Positions 54,390-63,308 of a stretch of 64,000 nucleotides of DNA are shown here, piece after piece. How positions within the stretch are numbered: the first letter of the stretch is position 1; every line of letters begins with the position of its first letter. The translations under genes and the position numbers were made by a program. The notes beneath the pieces were generated by a model, which saw only the letters and a program-made list of their open reading frames with translations, had not been told where the DNA came from and ran no database searches. This DNA is from Oceaniglobus ichthyenteri (GTDB taxonomy: Bacteria > Pseudomonadota > Alphaproteobacteria > Rhodobacterales > Rhodobacteraceae), in assembly GCF_003057885.1 (NCBI RefSeq), contig NZ_QAGK01000006.1:124001-188000 (forward strand), read 5' to 3'.

Positions 54390-55568
54390 TTACGAGGTCG
54401 AGAACTTCAGCAGTTTGATCGCGGCAAAGTCAGACACATCGCCGCCCACACGCTTGGTCGCATAGAACAACACATGGGGCTTGGCGCTGAACGGATCGCG
54501 CAAAATCCGCAGATCGGGGCGTTCGGCAATGGTATAACCGGCGGAAAAGTCACCAAAGGCAATCGCATGGGCACCACTGGCAATATCGGGCATATCTTCG
54601 GCAATCAGCACCCGATATCCAAGCAGGCGCGCAGGCTCACCGGCGGCCAAACCATCGGACCACAGGAACCGGCCGTCGGCATCCTTCAGCTTGCGCACCA
54701 CACCGGCGGTTTTGCTGTTCATCACGAACGATCCGTTGGCGCGGTACTGCGCGCCCAGCGCATAAACCAGATCGACCAGCGCATCGGCCCCGTCAAACGC
54801 ACCATTGGCCCCTGTCGCGACATAACCCAACGTATCCCAGGCCCAAGCCGCATCATCAACGATGCTATGGGTCAAAAACCCCTTCGGCTTGTCCACGCCA
54901 TCGCCATTGATAAACGCTGACGCCTCGGCACGGGCAAATTTATCGGCAATACGGCCCGCCAACCAACCTTCGATGTCAAACGCCGCATCATCCAACAAAC
55001 GTTGCGATGCCTTGGGCAAGGCCGACAGTTCATGCAGCGGAATAACGATCCGATCAATCGTCGGTGTGCCGGTTTCGGTCTGCGATCCGGTTTCGCTGGC
55101 CCAACCCGCGCCAATATCGGTGGTATCAATCAACACATCGTAAGATGTCGCCTCAACATTCACCACATTGGCCACGGCCCGAATGCTGGCGGTCGATTTC
55201 AGAACCGACTGCACGGTTTCGCTGGTCACCGGGTCAACCAAATATCCGCCATCCCCCGCCACAGCCGTGCTCAGCGCCTTGCCTTCCAACTGCAATCCGC
55301 GCAGCGCATCGTCATCGCCCGACCGCACATAGGCTTCAAACGCCTTTTGGTGCGGCGCTTCGGCCTCGGCACTGCGCGACAATGCGGGGCGGCCCGCGAT
55401 CATGGTTTTACGATCCAGCATGTTCACTCGCTCTTCGGTTTGTTTCAGTTTCGTCTCGATGCCCGCCTGAAATTGCTTCAGGTCGCCCACCAGCCCGCTC
55501 AGCGCCCGGGCCACATTTTCTTCGGGCAGATCTTCTCTGACCCCAGACTTCGTCTCGGTCTTGCTCAT
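54390..55568 (-). CDS. GTA g5, major capsid protein (HK97 fold)
   Basis: I chose the ATG at 55568 because GAAGGA is 6 nt upstream, giving 392 aa. The N-terminal about 110 residues are a charged coiled coil (LKQFQAGIETKLKQTEERV, read in part), the delta domain removed by the g4 protease in HK97-type capsids. The mature region starts near DALRGLQLEGKALST and has ASQRLLDDAAFDIEGWLAG and SDGLAAGEPARLLGYRV. It is the shell protein of the particle. Confidence 0.95.
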   Translation of the reverse strand: MSKTETKSGVREDLPEENVARALSGLVGDLKQFQAGIETKLKQTEERVNMLDRKTMIAGRPALSRSAEAEAPHQKAFEAYVRSGDDDALRGLQLEGKALSTAVAGDGGYLVDPVTSETVQSVLKSTASIRAVANVVNVEATSYDVLIDTTDIGAGWASETGSQTETGTPTIDRIVIPLHELSALPKASQRLLDDAAFDIEGWLAGRIADKFARAEASAFINGDGVDKPKGFLTHSIVDDAAWAWDTLGYVATGANGAFDGADALVDLVYALGAQYRANGSFVMNSKTAGVVRKLKDADGRFLWSDGLAAGEPARLLGYRVLIAEDMPDIASGAHAIAFGDFSAGYTIAERPDLRILRDPFSAKPHVLFYATKRVGGDVSDFAAIKLLKFSTS

Positions 55569-55594
55569 CGGCATTCCTTCTTTGAAAGCTGGCC

Positions 55595-55650
55595 TTCTGA
55601 TTAAGCGGGGTCAGCCCCCCACTTTCTGATTGCGCGGGGGGTCAGCCCCG
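55595..55650. repeat. Tandem duplication at the end of g4
   Basis: Two copies of a unit of about 25-27 bp (55595-55619 and 55624-55650) share TTCTGATT and the GGGGTCAGCCCC palindrome. The g4 stop codon lies inside the g4-proximal copy. On the minus strand both copies could fold into small GGGG/CCCC hairpins between g4 and g5. Confidence 0.7.
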
Positions 55651-56190
55651 CAACAGCAGCCCGCGCGCGTCCTCAAGGGCCGCCGCCAAACTGCGCAGGG
55701 TATCGGCACCAGGCGCATCGCCCTTTGCCCCCACCCGCGCCTCGGGAAGCATGGGGAAGGTGACCAATGACACCTCCCACAGCTCCAATTCATGCAAATG
55801 CCGCTTGCCGGCACTGTCTTTGCTGGCCTTCTTGGTGCGGTATCCAATCGACAATCCGTCAATCGCCCCCGCGCCGATCAGCGCGATCGCCTCGCGCCCC
55901 TTGTCCACATCGGGCAATATCCGGCCCTTCACATACAGGCCGCGCGCATCCTCGCGCACCTCGTCCCACACACCGATGGGTTGGGCCGGGTCATGCTGCC
56001 ACAGCATTTTGACCTTGCCACCCTTGGCGCTTAGCCCGGCCAGTGACGCGCCATAGGCCCCCGGCGCCACCACATCGCCGCCCTGATCACAGGCGCCAAA
56101 CAGGCTGGCGTATCCCTCAATCACCGTGCCATCGGTGACGGAAACCGCGTCGCCAATGCGGCAAAACTTGCGTTCTAAATCGAAACCCAT
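55642..56190 (-). CDS. GTA g4, prohead protease (HK97 S78 family)
   Basis: I chose the ATG at 56190, giving 182 aa. The S78 protease core is visible: VIEGYASLFG, MLWQHDPAQPIGVW (catalytic His region) and GLSIGYRTKKA (catalytic Ser). It processes the g5 capsid precursor. It abuts g3 with no space, so the small g3.5 gene known from R. capsulatus is absent here. Confidence 0.93.
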   Translation of the reverse strand: MGFDLERKFCRIGDAVSVTDGTVIEGYASLFGACDQGGDVVAPGAYGASLAGLSAKGGKVKMLWQHDPAQPIGVWDEVREDARGLYVKGRILPDVDKGREAIALIGAGAIDGLSIGYRTKKASKDSAGKRHLHELELWEVSLVTFPMLPEARVGAKGDAPGADTLRSLAAALEDARGLLLRG

Positions 56191-56192
56191 GC

Positions 56193-57362
56193 TCACTCCT
56201 CAACTTCCAACGCCGGTAATCCCAATAACGCCCGCTTTTCCCCATCACTCAGGAAAGACGCGGCCGAAACCCGCGCCCATTGGGCATCGCGCTCGCCACT
56301 CAGCGCGTGAACCTGGTCCAGATCATAGGACAGTTGCACCGCCTCACCGGTGAACCCCGCCATCCAGTGTGACACCGCGCCGCAAACCCGCGCCGCCAAG
56401 GGCAACACCGTGAGGCGATAAAACGCCCGGTGCGCCTCGGCGTAATTGGCATAGGTCGCATCGCCCGGAATGCCCAAAAGCATCGGCGGCACCCCAAAGG
56501 CCAACGCAATCTCACGCGCTGCCGCCTCTTTGGTTTTCTGAAATTCCATGTCGCTGGGCGAAAACCCCATCGGCTTCCAATCCAACCCACCCTCAAGCAA
56601 CATCGGGCGCCCCGCATTGCGCGCGCCCTGGTGGTGCGCCTCCATCTCATTAACCAACCGGTCATATTGATCCGCGCCCAACGTGCCCTGCCCATCGGTG
56701 CCGCGATACACAATCGCCCCCGATGGCCGCGCCGCATTATCCAATAACGCCTTGCTCCACCGCGATGCCGCCGTGTGCACATCCAACGCCTGCGCCGCCG
56801 CCTGCATTGGCGATAACCCGTAATGGTCATCTTGGGGGTGGAACGATTTGATATGGCAGATCGGCGAAACGGCATCCTCCACCGCAAAACGGTGTGCTTT
56901 ACCGCCAACCGAATATTCATACCCCACCGGCCACCCATCCGCCCCAGGGATCAATTTCATCCGGTCCGAGCGTAAAACATGCAGCTCCAGCGGCACACCG
57001 CCATTCCCCACAGCCTCAAGATACCCATTGCCCGACAGCAAAATCTGCCCATACAGTGCCTCGAACAACTCGGCCCGCCCCTGCCCCCCATTGGGCCGGG
57101 AAATCAGCGATAAAACCGGGTGCGTCGCAAAGCGCGTATCGCCATCTTGCAAGGTCAACGGCAGGGCCGCCGCCGCCTCGGAAATCAACCTGACACAGCG
57201 AAATCCAACCGGATTGCCCACAAACCCACTGCGGGTCAGTGAAACCGTGTCCCGCGCGCTCCAGGCCACGCGCCCGGATGATCCATAGGCCACAACCGGC
57301 CCCGTCGCCGATGCCTTGGCCTCTGGCACCGTGGCCGACCGTTTCAGAAAATCAAACACCAT
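56193..57362 (-). CDS. GTA g3, portal protein
   Basis: I chose the ATG at 57362 with GAGGAG at suitable distance, giving 389 aa. It matches the HK97 portal family: NPVGFRCVRLISEAAAALP, LLSGNGYLEAV and the FGVPPMLLGIPGDATYANYAEA segment (read in part). It forms the dodecameric ring through which DNA is packaged. Confidence 0.95.
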   Translation of the reverse strand: MVFDFLKRSATVPEAKASATGPVVAYGSSGRVAWSARDTVSLTRSGFVGNPVGFRCVRLISEAAAALPLTLQDGDTRFATHPVLSLISRPNGGQGRAELFEALYGQILLSGNGYLEAVGNGGVPLELHVLRSDRMKLIPGADGWPVGYEYSVGGKAHRFAVEDAVSPICHIKSFHPQDDHYGLSPMQAAAQALDVHTAASRWSKALLDNAARPSGAIVYRGTDGQGTLGADQYDRLVNEMEAHHQGARNAGRPMLLEGGLDWKPMGFSPSDMEFQKTKEAAAREIALAFGVPPMLLGIPGDATYANYAEAHRAFYRLTVLPLAARVCGAVSHWMAGFTGEAVQLSYDLDQVHALSGERDAQWARVSAASFLSDGEKRALLGLPALEVEE

Positions 57363-57463
57363 ATCCACTCCTCAGGTCCGGCCATCTGGCCACAGAAAAC
57401 CGCGCCACAGCCCGTAATGGACGCAACCGGTTCTCATGCTGAATTCTTGTCTGTTTCGCCCCG

Positions 57464-57488
57464 CCCCCCGGCGCCCTTGGCCGGGGGG
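57464..57488 (-). repeat. Strong G/C hairpin between GTA g2 and g3
   Basis: CCCCCCGG and CCGGGGGG pair around a 9-nt loop in the 175-bp gap between the terminase and portal genes. It has no T-run. It may set mRNA stability or the ratio of terminase to structural proteins. Confidence 0.55.
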
Positions 57489-57537
57489 GCATCTCAGGCC
57501 TATGAAAACACTTTCCCATAAACCTTTAACCATATCG

Positions 57538-58911
57538 CTAACGCAGCGTACGCACCTTCGGGGCCATGCGCGCAACACTGGGCGCCAGGATCAAATCATG
57601 CAGCGCCCACACCAACGCATCCACCCGGTCGGGGCTGCCCGCGCCGTCAAATCCCGCCGTGGTCATCTGGCACATCTGTTCCTCCAACGCGCCCAACCCC
57701 GGCAGGTGGGAAACCCGGCCCTGCTCATACAATGCCGCCACAGGCTCGGCGCGGGCCACCTTGCCCCGTGTTGCATGAACCGATTTGTACGCGATCAGCG
57801 GATCGACTTGGCGCACCACCGCCTCAACCAAATCGCCGCCCTGATTTACCTCGGCCACCATCCGGTCTGCGCCCCATCGGTGCGCCGCCGCCACCGCCGC
57901 CGTGGCCCAGGCATTGGGTGACGAGGCCGAAACGCTGGCATCCTCCAACACTATCGCGCGCCACTGGTTCGGCGGGCCGTCCATCACCGCACCAACCACC
58001 ACAATGCCGCAATCGTCACTGGCCTTGCCGCCGGTCACGGGCGGGTCAACCGCCACGACAATGCGCGATGTCACCGGTTCTTCGGCCACACGACACGCCT
58101 CAAGCGCGCGCATATTCCACAGCGCCCCTTCGGCATCTTCCAACAGCTGCCCTTCCAATTCCTGCCGTCCCAGCCGGGTATCATGATACCGCGCCACGAC
58201 CTCCTCAAGGAACGAGCGCGCCAGATTGGCTCGGTTGGCGCTGGTCGGCGCATGGGTCATCACCGTCGATGGATTTCCCAAAATCCCCTTTAACACCGCC
58301 ACATTGCGCGGCGTTGTGGTGACGCATGACCGCGGATCATCCCCCAGCCGCAGCGCAAATTGCAACATATCCCAGGTTTCCTGGCCCTTCTTCCACTTGG
58401 CCAATTCATCCACCCAAGCGGCGTCAAATTGTGGGCCGCGCAGCCCCTCGGGTTCGTGCGCCGAAAATACTTGGGCCGTGGCGCCATTGGGCCAGACCAG
58501 TCGTTTGCGCCCTGCCTCCCACACCGGTTTGCGGTCGGGCGGGCAACAGGCCAAAATCCCCGAATCGCCAAAAATCATCACCTCGCGCACCTGATCCTGG
58601 GTTTCCCCAATCAGTGCCACGCGCGAACATCGCCCTGGATCCAGCGGCATATTGCCTTCAACCTGGGCGCGCACCCATTCGGCCCCGGCGCGGGTTTTGC
58701 CTGCCCCGCGCCCGCCCATGATCACCCAAGATCGCCAATCGCCGGGCGGGGGCAATTGATGCTCCATCGCCCAAAATTCAAACAGATAGGGCAACCCCAA
58801 CAGCGCCTGTTCACTCAGCCCATTCAGAAACCCCGTTTGGACCGATATGGGCGCGGAGGCGATCAAGCTGGCCCCCGATCTCACCCCTGATGGCGTCAAA
58901 GTCGATTGCAT
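57538..58911 (-). CDS. GTA g2, large terminase subunit
   Basis: I chose the ATG at 58911, giving 457 aa and a 101-bp overlap with g1; a longer frame exists but is less likely, and no good ribosome binding site supports either. The ATPase motifs are Walker A GGRGAGKT at about 66-73 and Walker B FDAAWVDE; the nuclease domain starts VAVDPPVTGG with DDCGIVVVG. It cuts and pumps DNA into the head. Confidence 0.93.
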   Translation of the reverse strand: MQSTLTPSGVRSGASLIASAPISVQTGFLNGLSEQALLGLPYLFEFWAMEHQLPPPGDWRSWVIMGGRGAGKTRAGAEWVRAQVEGNMPLDPGRCSRVALIGETQDQVREVMIFGDSGILACCPPDRKPVWEAGRKRLVWPNGATAQVFSAHEPEGLRGPQFDAAWVDELAKWKKGQETWDMLQFALRLGDDPRSCVTTTPRNVAVLKGILGNPSTVMTHAPTSANRANLARSFLEEVVARYHDTRLGRQELEGQLLEDAEGALWNMRALEACRVAEEPVTSRIVVAVDPPVTGGKASDDCGIVVVGAVMDGPPNQWRAIVLEDASVSASSPNAWATAAVAAAHRWGADRMVAEVNQGGDLVEAVVRQVDPLIAYKSVHATRGKVARAEPVAALYEQGRVSHLPGLGALEEQMCQMTTAGFDGAGSPDRVDALVWALHDLILAPSVARMAPKVRTLR

Positions 58912-59161
58912 AGTCGTTGACGATTCCGCGATTGCGCCTGCCGATCTCTTCAACCTTTTTCCTTTCGTCAAAAAGGGTTTGCGTGGCACGGGTATAATTA
59001 CCCGTCACACGCTTCACCTCGGTTTCCGAAACATCCACACGCTCCCTCAGCGCGCGGCGCAGCGTCAGGATTTCACCCAACGCCCCTGCGTAATGTTCCT
59101 CTGCTTCGCGCAGCAAAAGCTGGGACGATGCACTCTCTTCGCTCTGCTCAACATTCGCCAT
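58811..59161 (-). CDS. GTA g1, small terminase subunit
   Basis: The 116-aa protein is mostly helical and charged, with a predicted coiled coil (FDERKKVEEIGRRNRGI). The RcGTA orfg1 product has been identified as the small terminase. The first GTA gene, it starts only about 43 bp after an intrinsic terminator. Its stop lies inside g2. Confidence 0.88.
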   Translation of the reverse strand: MANVEQSEESASSQLLLREAEEHYAGALGEILTLRRALRERVDVSETEVKRVTGNYTRATQTLFDERKKVEEIGRRNRGIVNDYAIDFDAIRGEIGGQLDRLRAHIGPNGVSEWAE

Positions 59162-59203
59162 TCAATGGGCACCCACTGTTTTAGGAACCCGTCTGTCAGA
59201 AAC

Positions 59204-59237
59204 GAAAAAAGCGACCAGGGCTTTGCCCAAGGTCGCT
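59204..59237 (-). terminator. Intrinsic terminator between mltG and GTA g1
   Basis: On the minus strand AGCGACC (59237-59231) pairs with GGTCGCT (59216-59210), with an internal GGGC/GCCC stem, and is followed by six T residues. It should end mltG transcription, or act as an attenuator in the GTA leader. Confidence 0.85.
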
Positions 59238-59333
59238 CTCATCGTGTCTGTTCGCTGCTTAACCAAGATGCCCGAAATTACGGGGAAAGTCAAGATTATT
59301 CCATATTTACCAACGGCTTGGCGTACGCTGGGA

Positions 59334-59348
59334 TTAACAAAATCCTAA
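59334..59348 (-). promoter_or_regulatory. CtrA-like half-sites upstream of the GTA cluster
   Basis: The plus strand reads TTAA, 7 nt, CTAA, one base off the CtrA consensus TTAA-N7-TTAA, just beyond the mltG stop. CtrA controls GTA expression in R. capsulatus, so the place is suggestive, but a single mismatched site is weak evidence. Confidence 0.3.
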
Positions 59349-59351
59349 CGG

Positions 59352-60506
59352 TCACTGATTTGCACGCTCGGCCTCGATCTGGCGCCACTTGGCAACATTG
59401 GCGTTATGCTCGGCCAAGGTCACAGCAAAGGCATGACCGCCCGTGCCATCGGCGACAAAGTACAGAAAATCGCTCTCTCCCGGATTTACCGCCGCTTGCA
59501 AACTGGCCAATCCCGGATTGGCAATCGGCGTCGGCGGCAAGCCATCAATCCGATAGGTGTTATAGGGCGTTTCACGGTCCAACTCGCTGCGCCGCAATCC
59601 CCGGCCCAACACGCCCTGACCGTTGGTGATGCCATAAATCACCGTCGGGTCGGTCTGCAATCGCATCCCCTGACGCAAACGGTTCACAAACACCGCCGCC
59701 ACCTCGGGCCGCTCTTCCGGCACACCGGTTTCCTTTTCGATCAGCGATGCCAAAATCAACGCCTCTTCCGGCGATGAAATCGGAATATCCTCATCGCGGT
59801 TACGCCATACCTCGGCCAACCGTTCGGTCTGTGCGGCACTCATTTGCGCCAACAGCGCATTGCGATCCGCGCCTGGCCGCACCTCGTAACTGTCTGGCGC
59901 AAGGCTGCCTTCGGGTGGAATTTCAGACACTTCGCCGGTCAAGAACTCGGCCGCCTTCAACCCTTCGACAATTTGCCAGCTGGTCACGCCTTCGGCCAAT
60001 GCGATGGAGAAACGCACATCCGCCTGATCGCGCACGGTGGTGTATTCCTCGGGCACCACACCGGTGGCCGGGTCAAATTCTACCTTGTTCACATACCGGT
60101 TTGTCGCCGGGTCCAATTCCCGCACCCGCATTTCAATGGCTGTCACGCCCACGTTCAACACCACGGCCACGCCACAGGTCGACGCCCCGCCGCGCGTGAT
60201 GATATCGGTAATCTGCGCCATCGACGCGCCTTCCGGCACCAAAAAGCTGCCGGCCTTCAACTCGGATGCCTTATCGGTATAATCCGCCCCGATCCGAAAG
60301 ATCGACGCGCTGGAAACGGCACCTTGCGCCTGTAAATCCTGCGACACCCGGCTGATGTTCGATCCGCTTTCAACCCGCAAACAGATCGCCTGGGCCAATG
60401 GACCGGGCGTGTTGTATTGCGATTGCCCCCAAGCCACCAATGCGCCGGCCGCCGCAAGCAAAACAATGAAAACCGTCAGGAAATTTGACGCAATGTGCCG
60501 CCACAT
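59352..60506 (-). CDS. mltG: Endolytic murein transglycosylase MltG
   Basis: The 384-aa protein has an N-terminal membrane helix (about 8-28), a LysM-like region and the YceG/MltG catalytic domain with Glu257 in SLIEKETG; the later TDPTVIYGI and TPYNTYRIDGLPPTPIANPG blocks (read in part) are typical. It cuts nascent glycan strands and sets peptidoglycan strand length. It abuts fabF (1-nt overlap), so it is the last gene of the fab operon. Confidence 0.95.
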   Translation of the reverse strand: MWRHIASNFLTVFIVLLAAAGALVAWGQSQYNTPGPLAQAICLRVESGSNISRVSQDLQAQGAVSSASIFRIGADYTDKASELKAGSFLVPEGASMAQITDIITRGGASTCGVAVVLNVGVTAIEMRVRELDPATNRYVNKVEFDPATGVVPEEYTTVRDQADVRFSIALAEGVTSWQIVEGLKAAEFLTGEVSEIPPEGSLAPDSYEVRPGADRNALLAQMSAAQTERLAEVWRNRDEDIPISSPEEALILASLIEKETGVPEERPEVAAVFVNRLRQGMRLQTDPTVIYGITNGQGVLGRGLRRSELDRETPYNTYRIDGLPPTPIANPGLASLQAAVNPGESDFLYFVADGTGGHAFAVTLAEHNANVAKWRQIEAERANQ

Positions 60507-61768
60507 CAGCCGGTTACCCGCCGCATGATCAAGGCCGCATTGGTGCCGCCAAACCCGAATGAGTTCGACAGGATCACATCGATATCGCGCTCGACCTTGG
60601 CATTTGCGGCCAGGTCGATCTCGGTTTCCGCTGCAGGATCGTCCAGGTTCAGGGTTGGCGGCGCCACCTGATCACGTATCGCCAGAATACAGAATATCGC
60701 CTCAACAGCACCCGCGGCGCCCAACAAATGCCCGATCGATGATTTCGTCGAGGACATCGTCAAACCGCCTGCCGCCGCCCCCACCAGCCGCTCAACCGCG
60801 CCCAGTTCGATGGTGTCGGCCATGGTGCTGGTGCCGTGCGCGTTGACATAATCAATCTCCGAAGCGTCAATTCCGGCACGGGCCACCGCCGCGCGCATGG
60901 CGCGTTCTGCACCCTCGTGATTGGGGGGCGGCGCGGTGATGTGATGCGCATCGCCCGACAGGCCATAACCGATCACCTCGGCATAAATTTTCGCCCCACG
61001 CGCCACGGCATGTTCGTACTCTTCCAATACGACAACGCCGGCACCTTCGCCCATGACAAACCCATCACGGTCCTTGTCCCACGGGCGCGATGCCTTGGTC
61101 GGCGCATCGCCCCGCCCAGTGCTCAGCGCCTTACAGGCATTGAACCCGGCAATCCCGATTTCCGAAATCGGGCTTTCGGCGCCACCTGCGACCATGACAT
61201 CAGCATCGCCCCACTGAATCAAACGCGCCGCATCGCCAATCGCATGGGCGCCCGTGGAACAGGCCGTCACAACCGCATGGTTCGGCCCCTTGAACCCATA
61301 GCGAATCGAAACCTGACCACTGACCAGATTGATCAAGGCGCCGGGAATGAAAAATGGCGAAACCCGGCGTGGGCCACGTTCTTTCAACAACACTGCCGTT
61401 TCGGCAATGCTTTGCAGCCCGCCAATGCCACTGCCGATCATCACACCGGTGCGAACCCGGTCTTCCTCGTCTTCGGGCATCCAGCCCGAATTTTCAATTG
61501 CCTGCTGCGCTGCGGCCATGCCGTACAGGATGAAATCATCAACTTTGCGCTGCTCTTTCGGCTCCAAATACCGGGCCGCGTCAAACGTGTCGTTGCTGCC
61601 ATCGCCAACCGGCACTTCACAGGCATATCCGGTGGCCAGGTGGCTGGCATCAAACCGCTGGATGGTTCCGGCGCCTGATTCTCCTGCCAACAAACGACGC
61701 CAGGTCGCCTCAACCCCGTCGGCCAAGGGGCTGACCATACCTAAACCGGTGACTACAACACGCCGCAT
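60506..61768 (-). CDS. fabF: Beta-ketoacyl-ACP synthase II
   Basis: I chose the ATG at 61768 with GAGGG upstream, giving 420 aa. The catalytic triad is Cys170 in VTACSTGAH, the His in VNAHGTST and the His in SSIGHLLGAAGAVE. It elongates acyl-ACPs by two carbons, using the AcpP encoded upstream. A hairpin lies between acpP and fabF and may reduce fabF relative to acpP. Confidence 0.96.
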   Translation of the reverse strand: MRRVVVTGLGMVSPLADGVEATWRRLLAGESGAGTIQRFDASHLATGYACEVPVGDGSNDTFDAARYLEPKEQRKVDDFILYGMAAAQQAIENSGWMPEDEEDRVRTGVMIGSGIGGLQSIAETAVLLKERGPRRVSPFFIPGALINLVSGQVSIRYGFKGPNHAVVTACSTGAHAIGDAARLIQWGDADVMVAGGAESPISEIGIAGFNACKALSTGRGDAPTKASRPWDKDRDGFVMGEGAGVVVLEEYEHAVARGAKIYAEVIGYGLSGDAHHITAPPPNHEGAERAMRAAVARAGIDASEIDYVNAHGTSTMADTIELGAVERLVGAAAGGLTMSSTKSSIGHLLGAAGAVEAIFCILAIRDQVAPPTLNLDDPAAETEIDLAANAKVERDIDVILSNSFGFGGTNAALIMRRVTG

Positions 61769-61871
61769 CTGAATGCCCTCATTTGTAACTTCAACCTGGG
61801 TAATACACGCCGTCGCCCCCCACGAAAAGGGGGCGCGCATGTCTTGTGGCAATCCATCGCCCAGAAATGGA

Positions 61872-61904
61872 AAAGCGGCGCATCCCAATGGGAAACACCG
61901 CTTT
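61872..61904 (-). terminator. Hairpin between acpP and fabF, possible attenuator
   Basis: AAAGCGG (61872-61878) pairs with CCGCTTT (61898-61904), with an inner TCCCA/TGGGA stem and a T-rich 3' side on the minus strand. It lies 44 bp after acpP. Partial termination would fit the high demand for acyl carrier protein. Confidence 0.6.
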
Positions 61905-61947
61905 GTCTCTTACACGCCCCGCCCAACCGGGCCAGGGCCGCACCCAA

Positions 61948-62184
61948 TCAGGAGGCTTCGGTGATGAATTTCACCGCATCGCCAAACGTCTGAATGGTTT
62001 CTGCCGCATCGTCGGGAATTTCGATGCCGAATTCCTCTTCGAAAGCCATGACCAACTCGACCGTGTCCAAGCTGTCAGCGCCCAGGTCATCGATGAACGA
62101 CGCGTTCTCGGTTACCTTGTCTTCTTCTACGCCCAAATGCTCGACGACGATCTTTTTCACGCGATCTGCGATGCTGTCGCTCAT
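61948..62184 (-). CDS. acpP: Acyl carrier protein
   Basis: The 78-aa acidic protein carries the phosphopantetheine serine Ser38 in [10 protein letters not shown]. It shuttles acyl chains in fatty-acid synthesis and is distinct from the PKS ACP. It starts at the ATG at 62184 with AAGAGGAA upstream. A probable promoter lies about 120 bp upstream. Confidence 0.97.
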   Translation of the reverse strand: MSDSIADRVKKIVVEHLGVEEDKVTENASFIDDLGADSLDTVELVMAFEEEFGIEIPDDAAETIQTFGDAVKFITEAS

Positions 62185-62494
62185 GTCATTTCCTCTTATG
62201 ATCCTCGGGAAAGGCCCCGTACATTGTTTGGCCCTGGAGCCGCTCACCTCTGCCATATGGCAGTCTTACGAGGGTTCGCCAAGGCCCCCCTCAATTTCCG
62301 TGCGCCGCCTATATCATATAGGTTGGATAAGGCAAACGCTTTCGCTGATCGCTGGAAAGGGCAAAATAACCAAGGTTACACCGTTATTTACATGCACCGC
62401 ACGTCATCGGGCCAGATAAATCCGCCATCTCACCGGTCGTAGAAAAAAGTTCGTCAAATTGGCGCAACCTGTTGATTCAGCCCCTGATCGGCGT
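62185..62494. promoter_or_regulatory. acpP leader with candidate promoter and palindrome
   Basis: The 310-bp gap between fabG and acpP has no gene. On the minus strand TTGCCT (62334-62329), 16 bp and TATAGG (62312-62307) form a candidate promoter overlapping the palindrome CCTATATCATATAGG (62307-62321). A second, perfect 14-bp palindrome CTGCCATATGGCAG lies in the leader at 62250-62263. Confidence 0.45.
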
Positions 62495-63232
62495 TCAAAA
62501 CATCGACATCCCGCCATTTACATGCAGCGTCGCGCCGGTCACATAGCCCGCCTCGACACTCGCCAGATACAGGACCGCTGCGGCAATTTCTTCGGGGTCG
62601 CCCATGCGTCCGGCGGGCACCTGTGTCAGCAGCGAATTCTTCTGATCTTCGGTCAAAACCGCAGTCATGTCGGTGGTGATAAATCCAGGCGCCACCGCAT
62701 TTACGGTAATTCCCCGGCTGGCCACCTCTTGCGCCAATGATTTGGCAAAGCCGATCATGCCCGCCTTGCTGGCCGCATAATTTGCCTGGCCCGGATTCCC
62801 CGTGGCCCCGACAATCGAAGATATGTTGATGATCCGGCCCCAGCGCGCCTTCATCATGCCGCGCAACACGCCTTTGGATAATTTCATCGTCGCCGTCAGA
62901 TTAACCTCAAGAACCCGATCCCATTGATCATCGCTCATGCGCAACATCAAACCATCGGCGGTGATTCCCGCATTGTTGACCAGAATATCGACCGATCCCA
63001 TAGCCTCTGCCGCCCGGCCCGGCAGCGCCTCAACCGCCGCGCGATCCGACAGGTTGCAAGGCACCACATGGGCCCGGTCGCCCAATGACGCGGCCAATTC
63101 CTGTAACGGAGCCTCACGCGTGCCTGACAATGCAACCGTCGCCCCCGCACCATGCAATGCCCGCGCAATCGCACCGCCCAGCCCGCCGGACGCCCCAGTG
63201 ATCAAGGCCGTTTTTCCTGTTAAATCAAACAT
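62495..63232 (-). CDS. fabG: 3-oxoacyl-ACP reductase
   Basis: The 245-aa short-chain dehydrogenase has the cofactor loop TGASGGLGG (12-20), NNAG (86-89) and the catalytic Ser139, Tyr152 and Lys156 (YAASK). It reduces beta-ketoacyl-ACP with NADPH in fatty-acid elongation. It lies between fabD and acpP, the conserved fab order. Confidence 0.96.
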   Translation of the reverse strand: MFDLTGKTALITGASGGLGGAIARALHGAGATVALSGTREAPLQELAASLGDRAHVVPCNLSDRAAVEALPGRAAEAMGSVDILVNNAGITADGLMLRMSDDQWDRVLEVNLTATMKLSKGVLRGMMKARWGRIINISSIVGATGNPGQANYAASKAGMIGFAKSLAQEVASRGITVNAVAPGFITTDMTAVLTEDQKNSLLTQVPAGRMGDPEEIAAAVLYLASVEAGYVTGATLHVNGGMSMF

Positions 63233-63308
63233 CTACCCCCCCATTTCCAAATTTTTCTACATACCATCATCGGTCACGGGCCACACCCATTGCCCGCATG
63301 CAAACCGC

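Noticed and set aside
57372-57578. 68-codon minus-strand frame between g2 and g3
   Set aside because: Overlaps the end of g2 and the G/C hairpin; composition (Arg/Gly/Trp) is that of a random frame, and no equivalent is known to me in GTA clusters.
45321-59161. Intact prophage
   Set aside because: No integrase, repressor, replication or lysis genes; gene order matches the GTA cluster exactly.
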